Shown here in pieces: positions 1-9,173 of a DNA stretch of 64,000 nt. Source of the stretch: Prorocentrum cordatum (taxonomy: Eukaryota > Sar > Dinophyceae > Prorocentrales > Prorocentraceae); contig CAUYUJ010019877.1 in assembly GCA_963575745.1 (NCBI GenBank), positions 1-64,000 on the forward strand, given 5' to 3'. Both the position numbers and the translations under genes were made by a program. Position 1 is the stretch's first letter; each line of letters starts with the position of its first letter. The notes below the pieces were generated by a model. That model did no database searches, was not told the DNA's origin, and saw only the letters and a list, made by a program, of their open reading frames with translations.

Positions 1-770
1 CCGCAGCCTGGCCCCACCCCCTGCTAATCATGGCCTCAGCATCCATCACCAATATCCCCCATGTGCGCTGCATTGGCCCGGCGAAGCCCAAAGATAATTA
101 AGGGAGGGGGTGTTTGGTAATCATTGTACAAGTGCAACATCGCGATGGAGCCTGTTTTGGGTTGTCTTCGGGTGGTTTTCGGGCGTCTGGGGCTGCGCTG
201 GAACGGTTACGATGTGCAGTGTAGTTACTACCTACGCACTACCACTATCACAACGAGGGCAACTGCGCCCCCCAGGGATGTTGCACCCAAAAGGGGGGGT
301 ACGTGCAACGCTTTTTCCCGATTCCCGAACGCGCGCGGGGGCGCCAACCCAGAGGGGGGACGGCGCCTGCAACGGTAACGGCCTGGCCCCAGCACGACCA
401 GCGCCAGCCCGACGCCCAACATACCAGCCTGCACACTGACACATGACATACATACATACCTACCACCACGACCTACACCACGAATAGCAGATAGCACCAG
501 CGCCACCAGCAACACGACCAGCGCGAGTTACTACCTACAAGCATCTCGGCGCACCGCCTGCGCCATGCCAAGGTGGGGGTGAATGCAGTGCGGTGCCTGC
601 TGATGGGCGGCCAGTGTCAACCGGTAACTGGTGGAGACGCACGCCGCAAGCCCTTCCTACCGTTGCTCGGCGCCCCGACGGGGGGGGGGTGATGCTGCCG
701 GGGCCGAGCGGGCCTTGGACCCCAGGCCCTCTTGGCCGCGTGCGAGGGGCGTGCCAAAATTGGTGCGGTA
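1..770. other. Unassigned intergenic DNA
   Basis: Several short overlapping reading frames exist on both strands, but none shows a recognisable domain. Their residues (Arg, Pro, Ala, Gly) are what GC-rich non-coding DNA gives in every frame. I see no promoter, RNA gene or repeat that I can name here. Confidence 0.5.
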
Positions 771-773
771 GCC

Positions 774-967
774 GCATGCGAACGCTGGCATGCGGGCCTT
801 CGGTGGAACTCCCTGCGGGGCAACGAAACGCGTGAGGGGTGCGCCAAAATAAATGAAATGGCTGCATGCGAACGCTGACACTTGGGCCTTCGGCGGGGCT
901 CCCCCCTATGGCCCCTATGCCCTATGGCCGTATGGGGCCACGAAACGCGCGAGGGGTGGGCGAAAAT
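774..967 (+). repeat. Dispersed ~75-100-bp repeat, two tandem copies
   Basis: Two adjacent units start at about 774 and 864. Each begins GCATGCGAACGCTG, continues through GGGCCTTCGG, and ends with a segment like ACGAAACGCGTGAGGGGT followed by GCCAAAAT. A third copy lies 60 kb away at 61069-61146 in the same orientation. The conserved edges and the distance between copies indicate a dispersed repeat, possibly the end of a larger mobile element. Confidence 0.7.
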
Positions 968-1189
968 GGTTGACTGGTTCGGAGGCCAGAGGCAGGGGTC
1001 GGTGGAGGAAGGGGAGGGAGGAAGGGAAGAGGGGAGAGGGGGCGAACGCGGGTGGCTGTGGCTGTGGCCCAGCCTCAGCCCAGGCAAGCTGGCTCCTGTC
1101 ATGCAAGGCTGAGACTCGGGCTGGGCTGCTTACCTGGCTTACCTCAATCTGGGCAGCCAGGACTGCTAGGATGCTAGGACCTAAGAGAC

Positions 1190-3330
1190 TGTCAAGGTAG
1201 GCGCGGTGCCCAAAACCTTACTCCGGGCGCAAGCTGAAGCCAAGCTGGCCAGGCCAGGCCCCAGCAGCTGGCCACGCTCTGGGGAACCCAACGCCCAGAG
1301 CGATCCCAGGCCAAGCTTAGAATCTTAGAAGGCCCCAGGCCACTAGGCCCAATCCCCCACGCCCTCGGCCCTCGGCCCTCGGCCCAGGCCTCATGCCATG
1401 GCCTCGGCATAGAGTCTAGAGGGCCTAGGGCCTATAGAGCCTAGGCTATATGACACCAAGGACCTAAGTTTAGGCCCTATGGCCCTATGGCCCTGCGCCC
1501 AAGGCCCTGGGTTCCAGGCCCTATGGCCCTAGGCCCCCTAGGCCCTAGGCTCTCCTCTCTAGACTCTAGACTTAGGCTCTAGGCCCTAGGCCCTAGGCTT
1601 AAGCCCCAAGCCTAAGCGCTAGATCCTGGGCTGCAGCCCTGCAAGCCTAATATGACTACGACTATCTATCTATGATGCCCCAGGCCGCAGGCCAAGCCAA
1701 GCTCAAGCAACTGGCCGTGCTCGGCGTGAGCCCGAGGCCCAAGGCCCTGGCCCAAGGCGATCCCAGGCCAAGCTTAAAGGCCCTAGGCCACGAGGCCCCA
1801 AGCCCTCATGCCCGGCCAAGGCCTGATGTCACGGCCTCGGCCCAGGCAGGGCCTAAGGCCGACCTAGGACCTAGGCCTATGGCATGGCCTAGGGCCCTAG
1901 GGCCTAGGGCCTAGGGCCTAGGGCCCTATGGCCCCAAGGGCAGGCCATGGGCCATGGGCCCCAGGTCCTATCCTATCGGCCCTAGGCCATGAGCCCAGGC
2001 CCTTGGCCCTAGGCCCTCTGCCCCAGGCCGAAGCCCTGCAAGCCTGACCCCGACGCCCCAAGCCGCTGGCCCTGGGGCCAATGGATGAGGGCGTAAGGCA
2101 CAAGATTGGTCCCAGGCAAGGTCCTGGTCCTAGGCCCTAGGCCCTAGGGGCCCTAGGCTAGACCCCAGGGTCTGGGGCCTGGTGCCGCGGCCCTGGGCCC
2201 TGGGCCCGAGGCCCTAACGAGGCCGAAGGCCGCAGGGCGTGGGCCTGCGCCCCAAACCAATGGGGCCTCACCCCCAAATCCGCCATGCGAAAACGGCCAC
2301 CCCCCCCCCCCCCTTTGAGAGCTGCGCTGGGTTGTGGCACAGCCTCAGCCCAGGCAGGCTAGCGGCTAGCGGCTAGCGGCTAGCTGTCTCATGCTAGGCC
2401 GCGGCTAGGGCTGGGCTGCTTACCTCAAGCTAGCAAGGCAGCGAGGCGACTGTCAAGGCAGGCGCGGCGCCCAGAACTTACCCTGGGTACAAGCCGAGGC
2501 CAAGCTGGCCAGGCCAGGCTCAAGCAACTGGCCACGCTCGGGGAAAGCCCAAGGCGACCTCAGGCCAAGCTCAATAGGCCCTAGGCCCTAGGCCCTGGGC
2601 CTAGGCCCTGTGCCTAGGCCCTAGGGCCCTATAGGGCCTAGGCCTAGGCCCTCACGCCCTCGGCCCCAAGCCTGGGCCTGAGACCATGGCCTTGGTCTGT
2701 GGCCTTGAGCACCGAGGACGTAAGTTTAGGCCCGAAGGCCCTAAGGCTTAAGGCCCTAAGGCCCTAAGGCGCCGAGCTCGGGGCCCTGGGTCCCAGGCTC
2801 CTCCAGGCTCTCGTCGAGAGTCCAGGCCCTAAGCCCTCAGCCCTGCGCCCTGCGCCGCAGCCCTGCGAGCCTAAGCCGACGCCCCAAGCCGCAGGCCAGG
2901 CCAGGATCAAGCAGCTGGCCACGCTTGGGGCGAGCCCAAGGCCCAAGGCGGCCTCAGGCCAAGCTAAGTAGGTCCTAGGCCCTAGGCCACTAGAGTCACT
3001 AGGCACTAGGCCTAGGCCCTAAGGCCCTAATGTACTATGGCTTAGGCCCTAGGCCCCAGGCCTAGGCCCTCGGCCTGAGGCCATGGCCTCGGCCTAGAGC
3101 CCAAGGGCCCCTGGCCCAGGCCCTATCGGCCCTGGGTCCTAGGTCCCAAGCCCTGAGCCCTGGTCCCTAGGCCGAAGCCCTGCAAGCCTAATCCCGCCGC
3201 CCCAGGTCGCAGGGCCTGGGGCTTGGCTCCAGGCCCCAGACCTGGCCCGAAGGCCTTAGGCCTTAGGCCCTAGGCCCTAGGCCCTAGGCCAGGCCCCAGG
3301 GCGCTGGCCCGGTGCCCCAGGCCACAGCCC
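1190..3330. repeat. CCTAGG/GGCCCTA low-complexity block
   Basis: Two kilobases are dominated by overlapping GGCCCTA and TAGGCCC words, so the palindrome CCTAGG and its variants recur dozens of times, mixed with GGCCAAGC and CAAGGC words. Short islands (about 1680-1760, 2410-2540 and 2870-2950) share the phrase GCCAAGCTGGCCAGGCCAG or close relatives, so the block looks like a degenerate higher-order repeat. The reading frames through it are low-complexity and not credible genes. Smaller patches of the same words recur at 11220-11280, 13725-13825 and 26615-26670. Confidence 0.75.
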
Positions 3331-3344
3331 CCCAAGCCCGGTCG

Positions 3345-3655
3345 CAGAAAATGTTCGGCGGCGCGCGCGGCCTGGAAAATGTTCGCCGGAAATGTTCGGC
3401 GGCGCGTTTCTCCCCGGGCAACTTACTCGCTCGCTGCGCGTGACCCTGGAAAATGTTCGGAGAAAATGTTCGGTTGCTTGAAAATGTTCGAAAAATGTTA
3501 GAAAAATGTTCGAAAAATGTTCGAAAAATGTTCGGGCCTTTGAAAATGTTCGAAAAATGTTCGAAACATGTTCGGAACCATGATCGGAAAATGTTCGAAA
3601 AATGTTTGAAAAATGTTCGGGGGCAAACGCTCGCCGCCGAAAATGTTCGGAACGG
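3345..3655. repeat. AAAATGTTCG short tandem array
   Basis: The word AAAATGTTCG (reverse CGAACATTTT) recurs about 16-18 times with spacings of 11 bases or small variants, alone or separated by short GC-rich spacers. It creates artificial Phe/Asn/Ile/Arg-rich minus-strand frames. A smaller cluster of similar CGAACAT words occurs at 28210-28290. No function is visible. Confidence 0.75.
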
Positions 3656-3887
3656 GTCGGCTCGCCGGGACGAGTCGTCTGCGCGGCGCGCAGCAGGCCG
3701 CGCGCCCGGGGCCGCGCGGCCGGGGGCCGCGCGTTGCGGCGCGCCCCAGGGCTGCGCGCCCTGCGGCGCGCCGCCAAAAGCCTCTGCGAGCCACCAGCAC
3801 CAAGCCATGGGCGCTGAGGCCAACGGTCTTGGCCTCCCTGGTGAACGCAGAGACTTCAGCAGCGGAGGGCGAGAGAGAGCAGGAACA

Positions 3888-3939
3888 ATGGGCGTGGCCC
3901 ACCCGATGGGCCACGCCCATCGTTGACTCAACGATGGGC
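3888..3939. other. Overlapping perfect inverted repeats
   Basis: ATGGGCGTGGCCCA (3888-3901) and TGGGCCACGCCCAT (3907-3920) are perfect 14-bp arms around the 5-base loop CCCGA. The right arm overlaps a second perfect dyad with 12-bp arms (3915-3926 and 3928-3939) centred on base 3927. The two hairpins share bases 3915-3920, so they cannot both form fully. They could be a binding site, a structured RNA or a replication-slippage product. No gene next to it explains it. Confidence 0.6.
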
Positions 3940-6680
3940 CCCCTGGTGGGTCACGCTGTTGCGAACAATGTGCAAGAAACAAATCACAAAAGAGCGGCTG
4001 TTGGCATAGGCATAGGCACGGCTGGGTGGCGCCAGCGCGCCTGCAGCTGCGCCGTGACCTCGCACCTGCGGGCAGCATCGAGTTCCTGCTGCTGCCCCTT
4101 CCCATGCTACTGCTATAGCTGCTATGGTTTACATGTTTACATGCCATGATGTAACTCTGATAAGATGCATGGCGCAAAAAAGCCCGCCACAGAAAACGCG
4201 CGTTCGGAAGCGCATCGCTAAAATTACAACGCGTGAAACGTAAAGTTGAGATTACAAAAAAAAACTGGCGCAACATGATTTCCAACTTGCATATCATAAT
4301 CTGTAGTTACTGTAGTTGCGCTAGCGGTGCAGGTGCTGAACATACGCGGCGCGAGTGACTCAAAACATCGATGATAATTGCGCGTGCGATTCAGGTATTA
4401 ATATATTGAACATTTTAATACTTTAATACTGGCAAATGTCCTGTGAAAATGACGTGAGTTTCGTTTTGGTTTTGGGGGGTCGTTCTGCGAGACAGCTGGT
4501 TTGCATGGTAGCTGCTATTGAAACTGCGAAACGGGATGTTTGATACCAGGGTAAACTTTATCAGTTAAGCCATGCGTGTGTTCAAGACTGTACGCGCACA
4601 AACAATGTGGCCCACCGGTGCCCTATACTATAAGCCTAGGCTATAGGCTAGACCCTCGCACGCATGTCCCATGCAGCCCCTTGGCCGCACCCCTCACGCG
4701 GGCGCTCGATGCGGGCCCGTGAGCTCCATGAGAGGTTCTCACCGCCTCCCCCACCCCCATCTCTTGCGAAACCCATCCCCGATAGACAGATCATGCCAAT
4801 GCGGAGCTCTGATAATATGTTCCAAGTGGTTCAAGAGTCTCCCAATGCCCACAGCCCAAAGACTCCGACCTGCAAGCAAGACTCGACGGACGGGCTGGCC
4901 GCAAGCCTATCATGAGATATTATTGCCCCGATCTCCTGTTCAAAGTCCCCCATGATCGCTGTCGACGGCCAGAAACGCATTTTCATCATAGAAGATCGTC
5001 GATGGTGCACTGGCGGCACTGGAGTTGGAATAACTACTTTCGGTGTCCCATTGCTGCAGCTCGCTGGGGGTGTCATCAACGGGGGGGGGGGAACGATTGC
5101 AACGATTCGGATGATAGCTGAAAGCCGTAGCTACTTGTTAACTGTTAACCAACATCCATGGCATCACGCCATTACGCCGTATGCCATATGACATACGACA
5201 CCAACGCACTACTCTTGCATCGTTTCCCCCCCGCACCCCTGCGTGCGCGCGCGGTGGGGCACCCCTGGGAAATGACCAGATTTGCCAGGCCCCAGGGCGC
5301 GCCAAAACTGAGGCACTGGTTCCCATCTTGAGCCGGGAAACCTTCTGGCGCAAGTGCCCCCCCCCGCCTTCTACTCTACTTCTACTTTCGACTGAGACTT
5401 CTTAGAAGACTTACCTGGTACCTGGTGGTTGCCTGGGCCTGGGCCACACGCCCCCCTCGCCCCTGGCCGCCGAGCTGCTCAAGAGTTCTCGAGCAGCAAG
5501 CCCAACGTACGACGCACGGGCCACGGTGAGTGCGGCGGCGACAATGGGGGGGCCTTCAATGCTCAACGCCTTCAACAACCCATGCGACGCCTGCTACATC
5601 GATGGCCACTGCGATGAAGATGCGGCCCCACCCTGACCCCTGCCACACGCACCCCATCGCCCATCTGACAGGGCCAACGGCGAAGGCGGAGGGATCTGAC
5701 ACCACGCGGATGGGGGGGGCGCGCTTCACTGGGAAGGTCTGGCACGCGAACAGTGAGCCAACATGGGCAAGGCGGATGATCGACATCACATGGGAGGGGG
5801 ACAAGGTCAGGAATCCAGAGCTCCAATTATCTCCGAGGGCGGCTCGACTTTCGCATGTGCTCTAAACTCTAGAATCTAGAAACAAACCTGAACGCAAAGC
5901 TGCGAGCAACGTCCTGCCGGGCTGCAACGTCCTCCTCCCGCAACCTCGCGGGGAGAATGTTGGACACGGAGGTCGGCGGCTGCAGCGTGCGAAGGTTGAT
6001 GATGCTGTCGACCCTCTGCGAGATCCACTGCAGCGACCTCTCGCCGCCCAGCATGTCGTCTATGCCCAAGATGTACAGCCTTGCGCGGAGGCGGGTGGGA
6101 GCCGGCGGTGACCAATCCTGGTCCTGGTCCTGCTCTGTCCTGTTTACTCTCCGTTTTGGCATCATATCCAATCGGGCCACTCCCCAGGCCCCCCTAGGCC
6201 CTACGTCACTTCCTCCTCCTCCTGCTCACCTGCCTCCTCCAGCCTCTCCCTCCTCATCCACCCCCCTCATCCCTCCCTCCCTGCTTATCCTCTGTCCTCC
6301 TTCCTCCTATCCTCTTCCTCCGGGCCCTCGCCCCCCCCCCCTCCCCCTCGCCTGCCTCCTCGTCTCAAGTGCTGATGTCTCGGGCGGGGGGGCTCTGAGC
6401 TGGACATCGGCATCAAGGAGATAGAACTGAACACTGAACGAAAGCCACAAACAAAAACCCGCGGCTGAAAACATCGCAAGGGGGGGGGGGGCGGACCGAA
6501 TCTGAGAACAACCGAAACTGAGCGGCACAAAAAACATCAGGCGGCCTTGGCCGCGCAAGCTCTGAACCGCCAGGGACTTCATTCAAGAAGCCAAACCTCA
6601 GAGACTCGTACTCTATTCAACCGACTCCTGGGCGTTGAAGGACCAGGGCCCATGCTCAGGCCTGAAAGGCCTATTTGGCA
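3940..6680. other. Unassigned DNA, partly AT-richer
   Basis: About 4100-4620 is AT-richer than its surroundings and has no open frame of note. From 4640 to 6680 there are many short frames on both strands without a recognised domain, C-rich and G-rich runs, and pyrimidine-rich DNA at 6200-6360. I see no RNA gene or mobile-element boundary. One possible exon is listed separately. Confidence 0.4.
5869..6180 (-). CDS. Possible coding exon, unknown protein
   Basis: A 103-codon minus-strand frame whose middle (about residues 30-100) has a composition closer to real protein than its neighbours: alternating hydrophobic and charged residues with Ile, Leu, Val, Asp, Glu and Gln, including the stretch LYILGIDDMLGGE, rather than the Arg/Pro/Ala/Gly noise typical here. 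No domain is recognised. It has no identified partner exons and could be a chance frame or a fragment of a decayed gene. Confidence 0.25.
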   Translation of the reverse strand: MARLDMMPKRRVNRTEQDQDQDWSPPAPTRLRARLYILGIDDMLGGERSLQWISQRVDSIINLRTLQPPTSVSNILPARLREEDVAARQDVARSFAFRFVSRF

Positions 6681-6788
6681 TGTGGCTAGCGGCTAGCGGC
6701 TAGCGGCTAAACGGCTATGCTTATAGCTGCTATAGCTGCTATGGCTATGGCATATGGCCATGGCCTCCGGAATGGCCAACGACGATTT

Positions 6789-8090
6789 TTACTGGATGGG
6801 GGTCAGTGAGGTTGTCCGAACTACGTTCGATCCCGATTGGGGAGCGGCGGGCCTCTTGCGATCCATCTCGCTCCAAACGGAAGCGCCCGTGAGGGGCGCT
6901 TGGATGCTGTAGCCCAAGTCCGCGCACATCTGGCAGAAACACTCCAAGTAGCTCTGGCCGCCAGTCTGGCCGGCCTTTGTCTTCCTCGTCCTGAACTCCT
7001 CAATCTCCCCCACGCAAAAGGCGCGCGGTCTATCGTTGCGAAGATGAGAAAATCAATCCTCAAAGACAGTACTGAATTTGCCGTGCTGCTCGGGCCTAAT
7101 GCCCGACTGGCTGTTGAAGTAGTTGGAGAATGGCTGGCATGGAAGGCCCACAGTTGTCATGTGCGGCCTCTGGCGAGGTGGGCAGCAAATGCCATGGGCC
7201 TCGCAAGTAGAATACTCTGGGTTCGTTGCGTCTGCCATGCTCTGGTACAGATGCCCGTCCTGCAAGTCTGCCCTGAACACCTGCTTCAAGAAACGACGCG
7301 CCAGAGGTTTTGTATCATTGAAGCTCTGCGTGGTGGTGTCCATCATGAAAGCCTTGAACACTGCGCACTCTGCGCCGGTCCCTGAGCAACAACTTTCGTG
7401 GATCATTGGCTTGATAGGCCTCAGTGGCAATCTCGCCCGGTCTGACTCCATTGCCACAATTATAGGTTGCATCCACCACTCAGCGCCGCGAGGAATTGGA
7501 ATTGGCGGGTGGCTGCGAAGCCAAGCCGCTGGCATCTTACCGTGAGGCGGCGCTGCCGCCGCGCTGCGGGGGCAACTGCTGACGCTGCCAGCACCACTTG
7601 CAGCCGGCGACCTCGACCTCGACCTCGACCTGCCCCCTCCCGCAGATGGCGACTTCTCCGGCATAAGTCCTGAAAGGCTGAGGCTGGGACTGTGACTGGG
7701 GCTCGCCTGAGGATGCAACGCCTGGGGCGACCCACCAGGACTGGAAACTGCATGCCAATCTGATCCGTGCGCTTCCCTGCTGGCGTCTGGGCCCTGCTCG
7801 AAACCGCACTCAGAACCTGCCTTGACAAACCTATATGTGGCCTTGCTCAATAATGATGATGGTGCCCCATGCGACCTGCCGCTCGACCTGGGCCTGGATC
7901 TCGACCTGGATCTCGCGGAACCAGGCCCTGGCGACTGTGAGCGCTGGCGGGGCGCTGCCTCTGGCGAAGGTGGAATGACCTCAGGCTTGAAATCTGAATC
8001 GCCTGACTGGGGCGCTTCAGCGCCCGATGCCTGGATGTCGAATAGCATGGCCTCAAGATCCCAGCTGTCAGGCCCACCCTGGCTTCCCAT
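6789..8090 (-). pseudogene. DNA cytosine-C5 methyltransferase-like gene, interrupted
   Basis: The minus-strand frame opened at 8237 holds C5-methyltransferase landmarks near its end. ESCCSGTGAE (about residues 281-290) matches the SAM-binding motif I, and VGLPCQPFS (363-371) matches motif IV with the catalytic Cys of PCQ. An in-frame TGA (7053-7055) follows VFED. The same frame then continues open for 13 codons and on to 6789, with GEIEEF at the place of motif VI (ENV, the catalytic Glu) and a segment like the start of a target-recognition region (YLECF...LGYS...VWSEMDRKRP). The later motifs VIII-X are missing, so the gene is also 3'-truncated. The N-terminal half is disordered, with two Arg-Ser runs (about 110-122 and 203-211). 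I prefer the Met at 8090 (MGSQGG) because upstream codons look like a leader. The family is expanded in dinoflagellates and has been captured by some retrotransposons. It is probably inactive unless the TGA is read through or spliced out. Confidence 0.7.
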
Positions 8091-8239
8091 CGCAGCAGAG
8101 GGAGCGTGTCCGCACAATACTAAGACATAGAATATGAAGAACCAACTAGGGCATGCGCACATCGGAAGACGGACCTGAACGCCTGAACCACAAAACTGCG
8201 TCCACAAGACTGCGTCGACCAAAGAGGCACATCGCAAAT

Positions 8240-8555
8240 CTGATAATGGAAGAGCTGATCAAGGAAGATAATGCAACGCAACGCAATGCGACCTTCAAAG
8301 CGACGCCTGCGGGGAGATGCGAGACCTGGTCATCTCGAACGCGAACAAACCCAATAATTATGGTTGAGGCTCAAGGGTGCCCCGTCTGACCTGTCTTGCA
8401 TCAGCGGGCAGGGCCACAGGGGCCCACTCAGATTGGGGCTTGAATAATAGCCATTCGCCCCCACCATACCTGGACCAGCTGGATGAGGATAGCCTGCGTT
8501 CATACAATGTCTGCGCGTCCTGGTCCTAGCCGCCGGTCCTAGCCGCTAGCCTACT
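8240..8555. other. Unassigned spacer
   Basis: No open frame, RNA or repeat is recognised between the methyltransferase-like gene and the tandem array. Any 5' exon, trans-splice acceptor or promoter of the methyltransferase would lie here, but I cannot identify one. Confidence 0.4.
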
Positions 8556-8559
8556 TTCC

Positions 8560-9035
8560 TAAGACCTTAGGACCTAAGACTAAGACATGCCTCACTACCT
8601 ACTTAGGACCTACTTCCCCAAGGCATGTCCCACTACCTACTTAGGACCTACTTTCCCAAAACATGCCCCACTGGCCTACTTAACTTAGGACCTACTTTCC
8701 CAAGACATGCCCCAGTACCTACTTAGGACCTACTTTCCCAAGACATGCCCCACTACCTACTTAGGACCTACTTTCCCAAGACCCGAAGCCAAGACATGCC
8801 CGACTACCTACTTAGGACCTACTTTCCCAAGACATGCCCCATTACTTACTTAGGACCTACTTTTCCAAGACATGCCCCACTTTCCCAAGACCCAAGGCCA
8901 AGACATGCCCCACGACCTACTTAGAAACGGCCCAAGACATGCCCCACTACCTACTTAGGACCTACTTTCCCAAGACATGCCCCACTTTCCCAAGACCCAA
9001 GACCCAAGACATGCCCCACTTCCCCAAGACATGCC
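8560..9035. repeat. ~40-bp tandem array (CTACTTAGGACCTACTTTCC)
   Basis: About eleven imperfect units carry CTACTTAGGACCTACTTTCC followed by CAAGACATGCCCCACTAC. Some units lack the middle or have CAAGACCCAAG insertions near 8780, 8890 and 8990. The array ends shortly before the 3' end of the minus-strand gene at 9174-11042. Its frames read as repetitive Thr/Pro/Lys peptides and are not considered coding. Confidence 0.85.
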
Positions 9036-9173
9036 CTCGCAGAGCAGATGAGATGGCCAGCGGGGAGGCCTGCACAGCACTCCCGAAAAAAACTGCGTTG
9101 CTTGAATGTTTTTCTCTTGGCCAAGCTTGCAAAGACATCCGCAAGGACGCTCTGCTCCGCGCCTGGACGACGG

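Noticed and set aside
8560-9035. Interspaced repeats resembling a CRISPR array
   Set aside because: Units are contiguous and imperfect with no unique spacers; it is a minisatellite.
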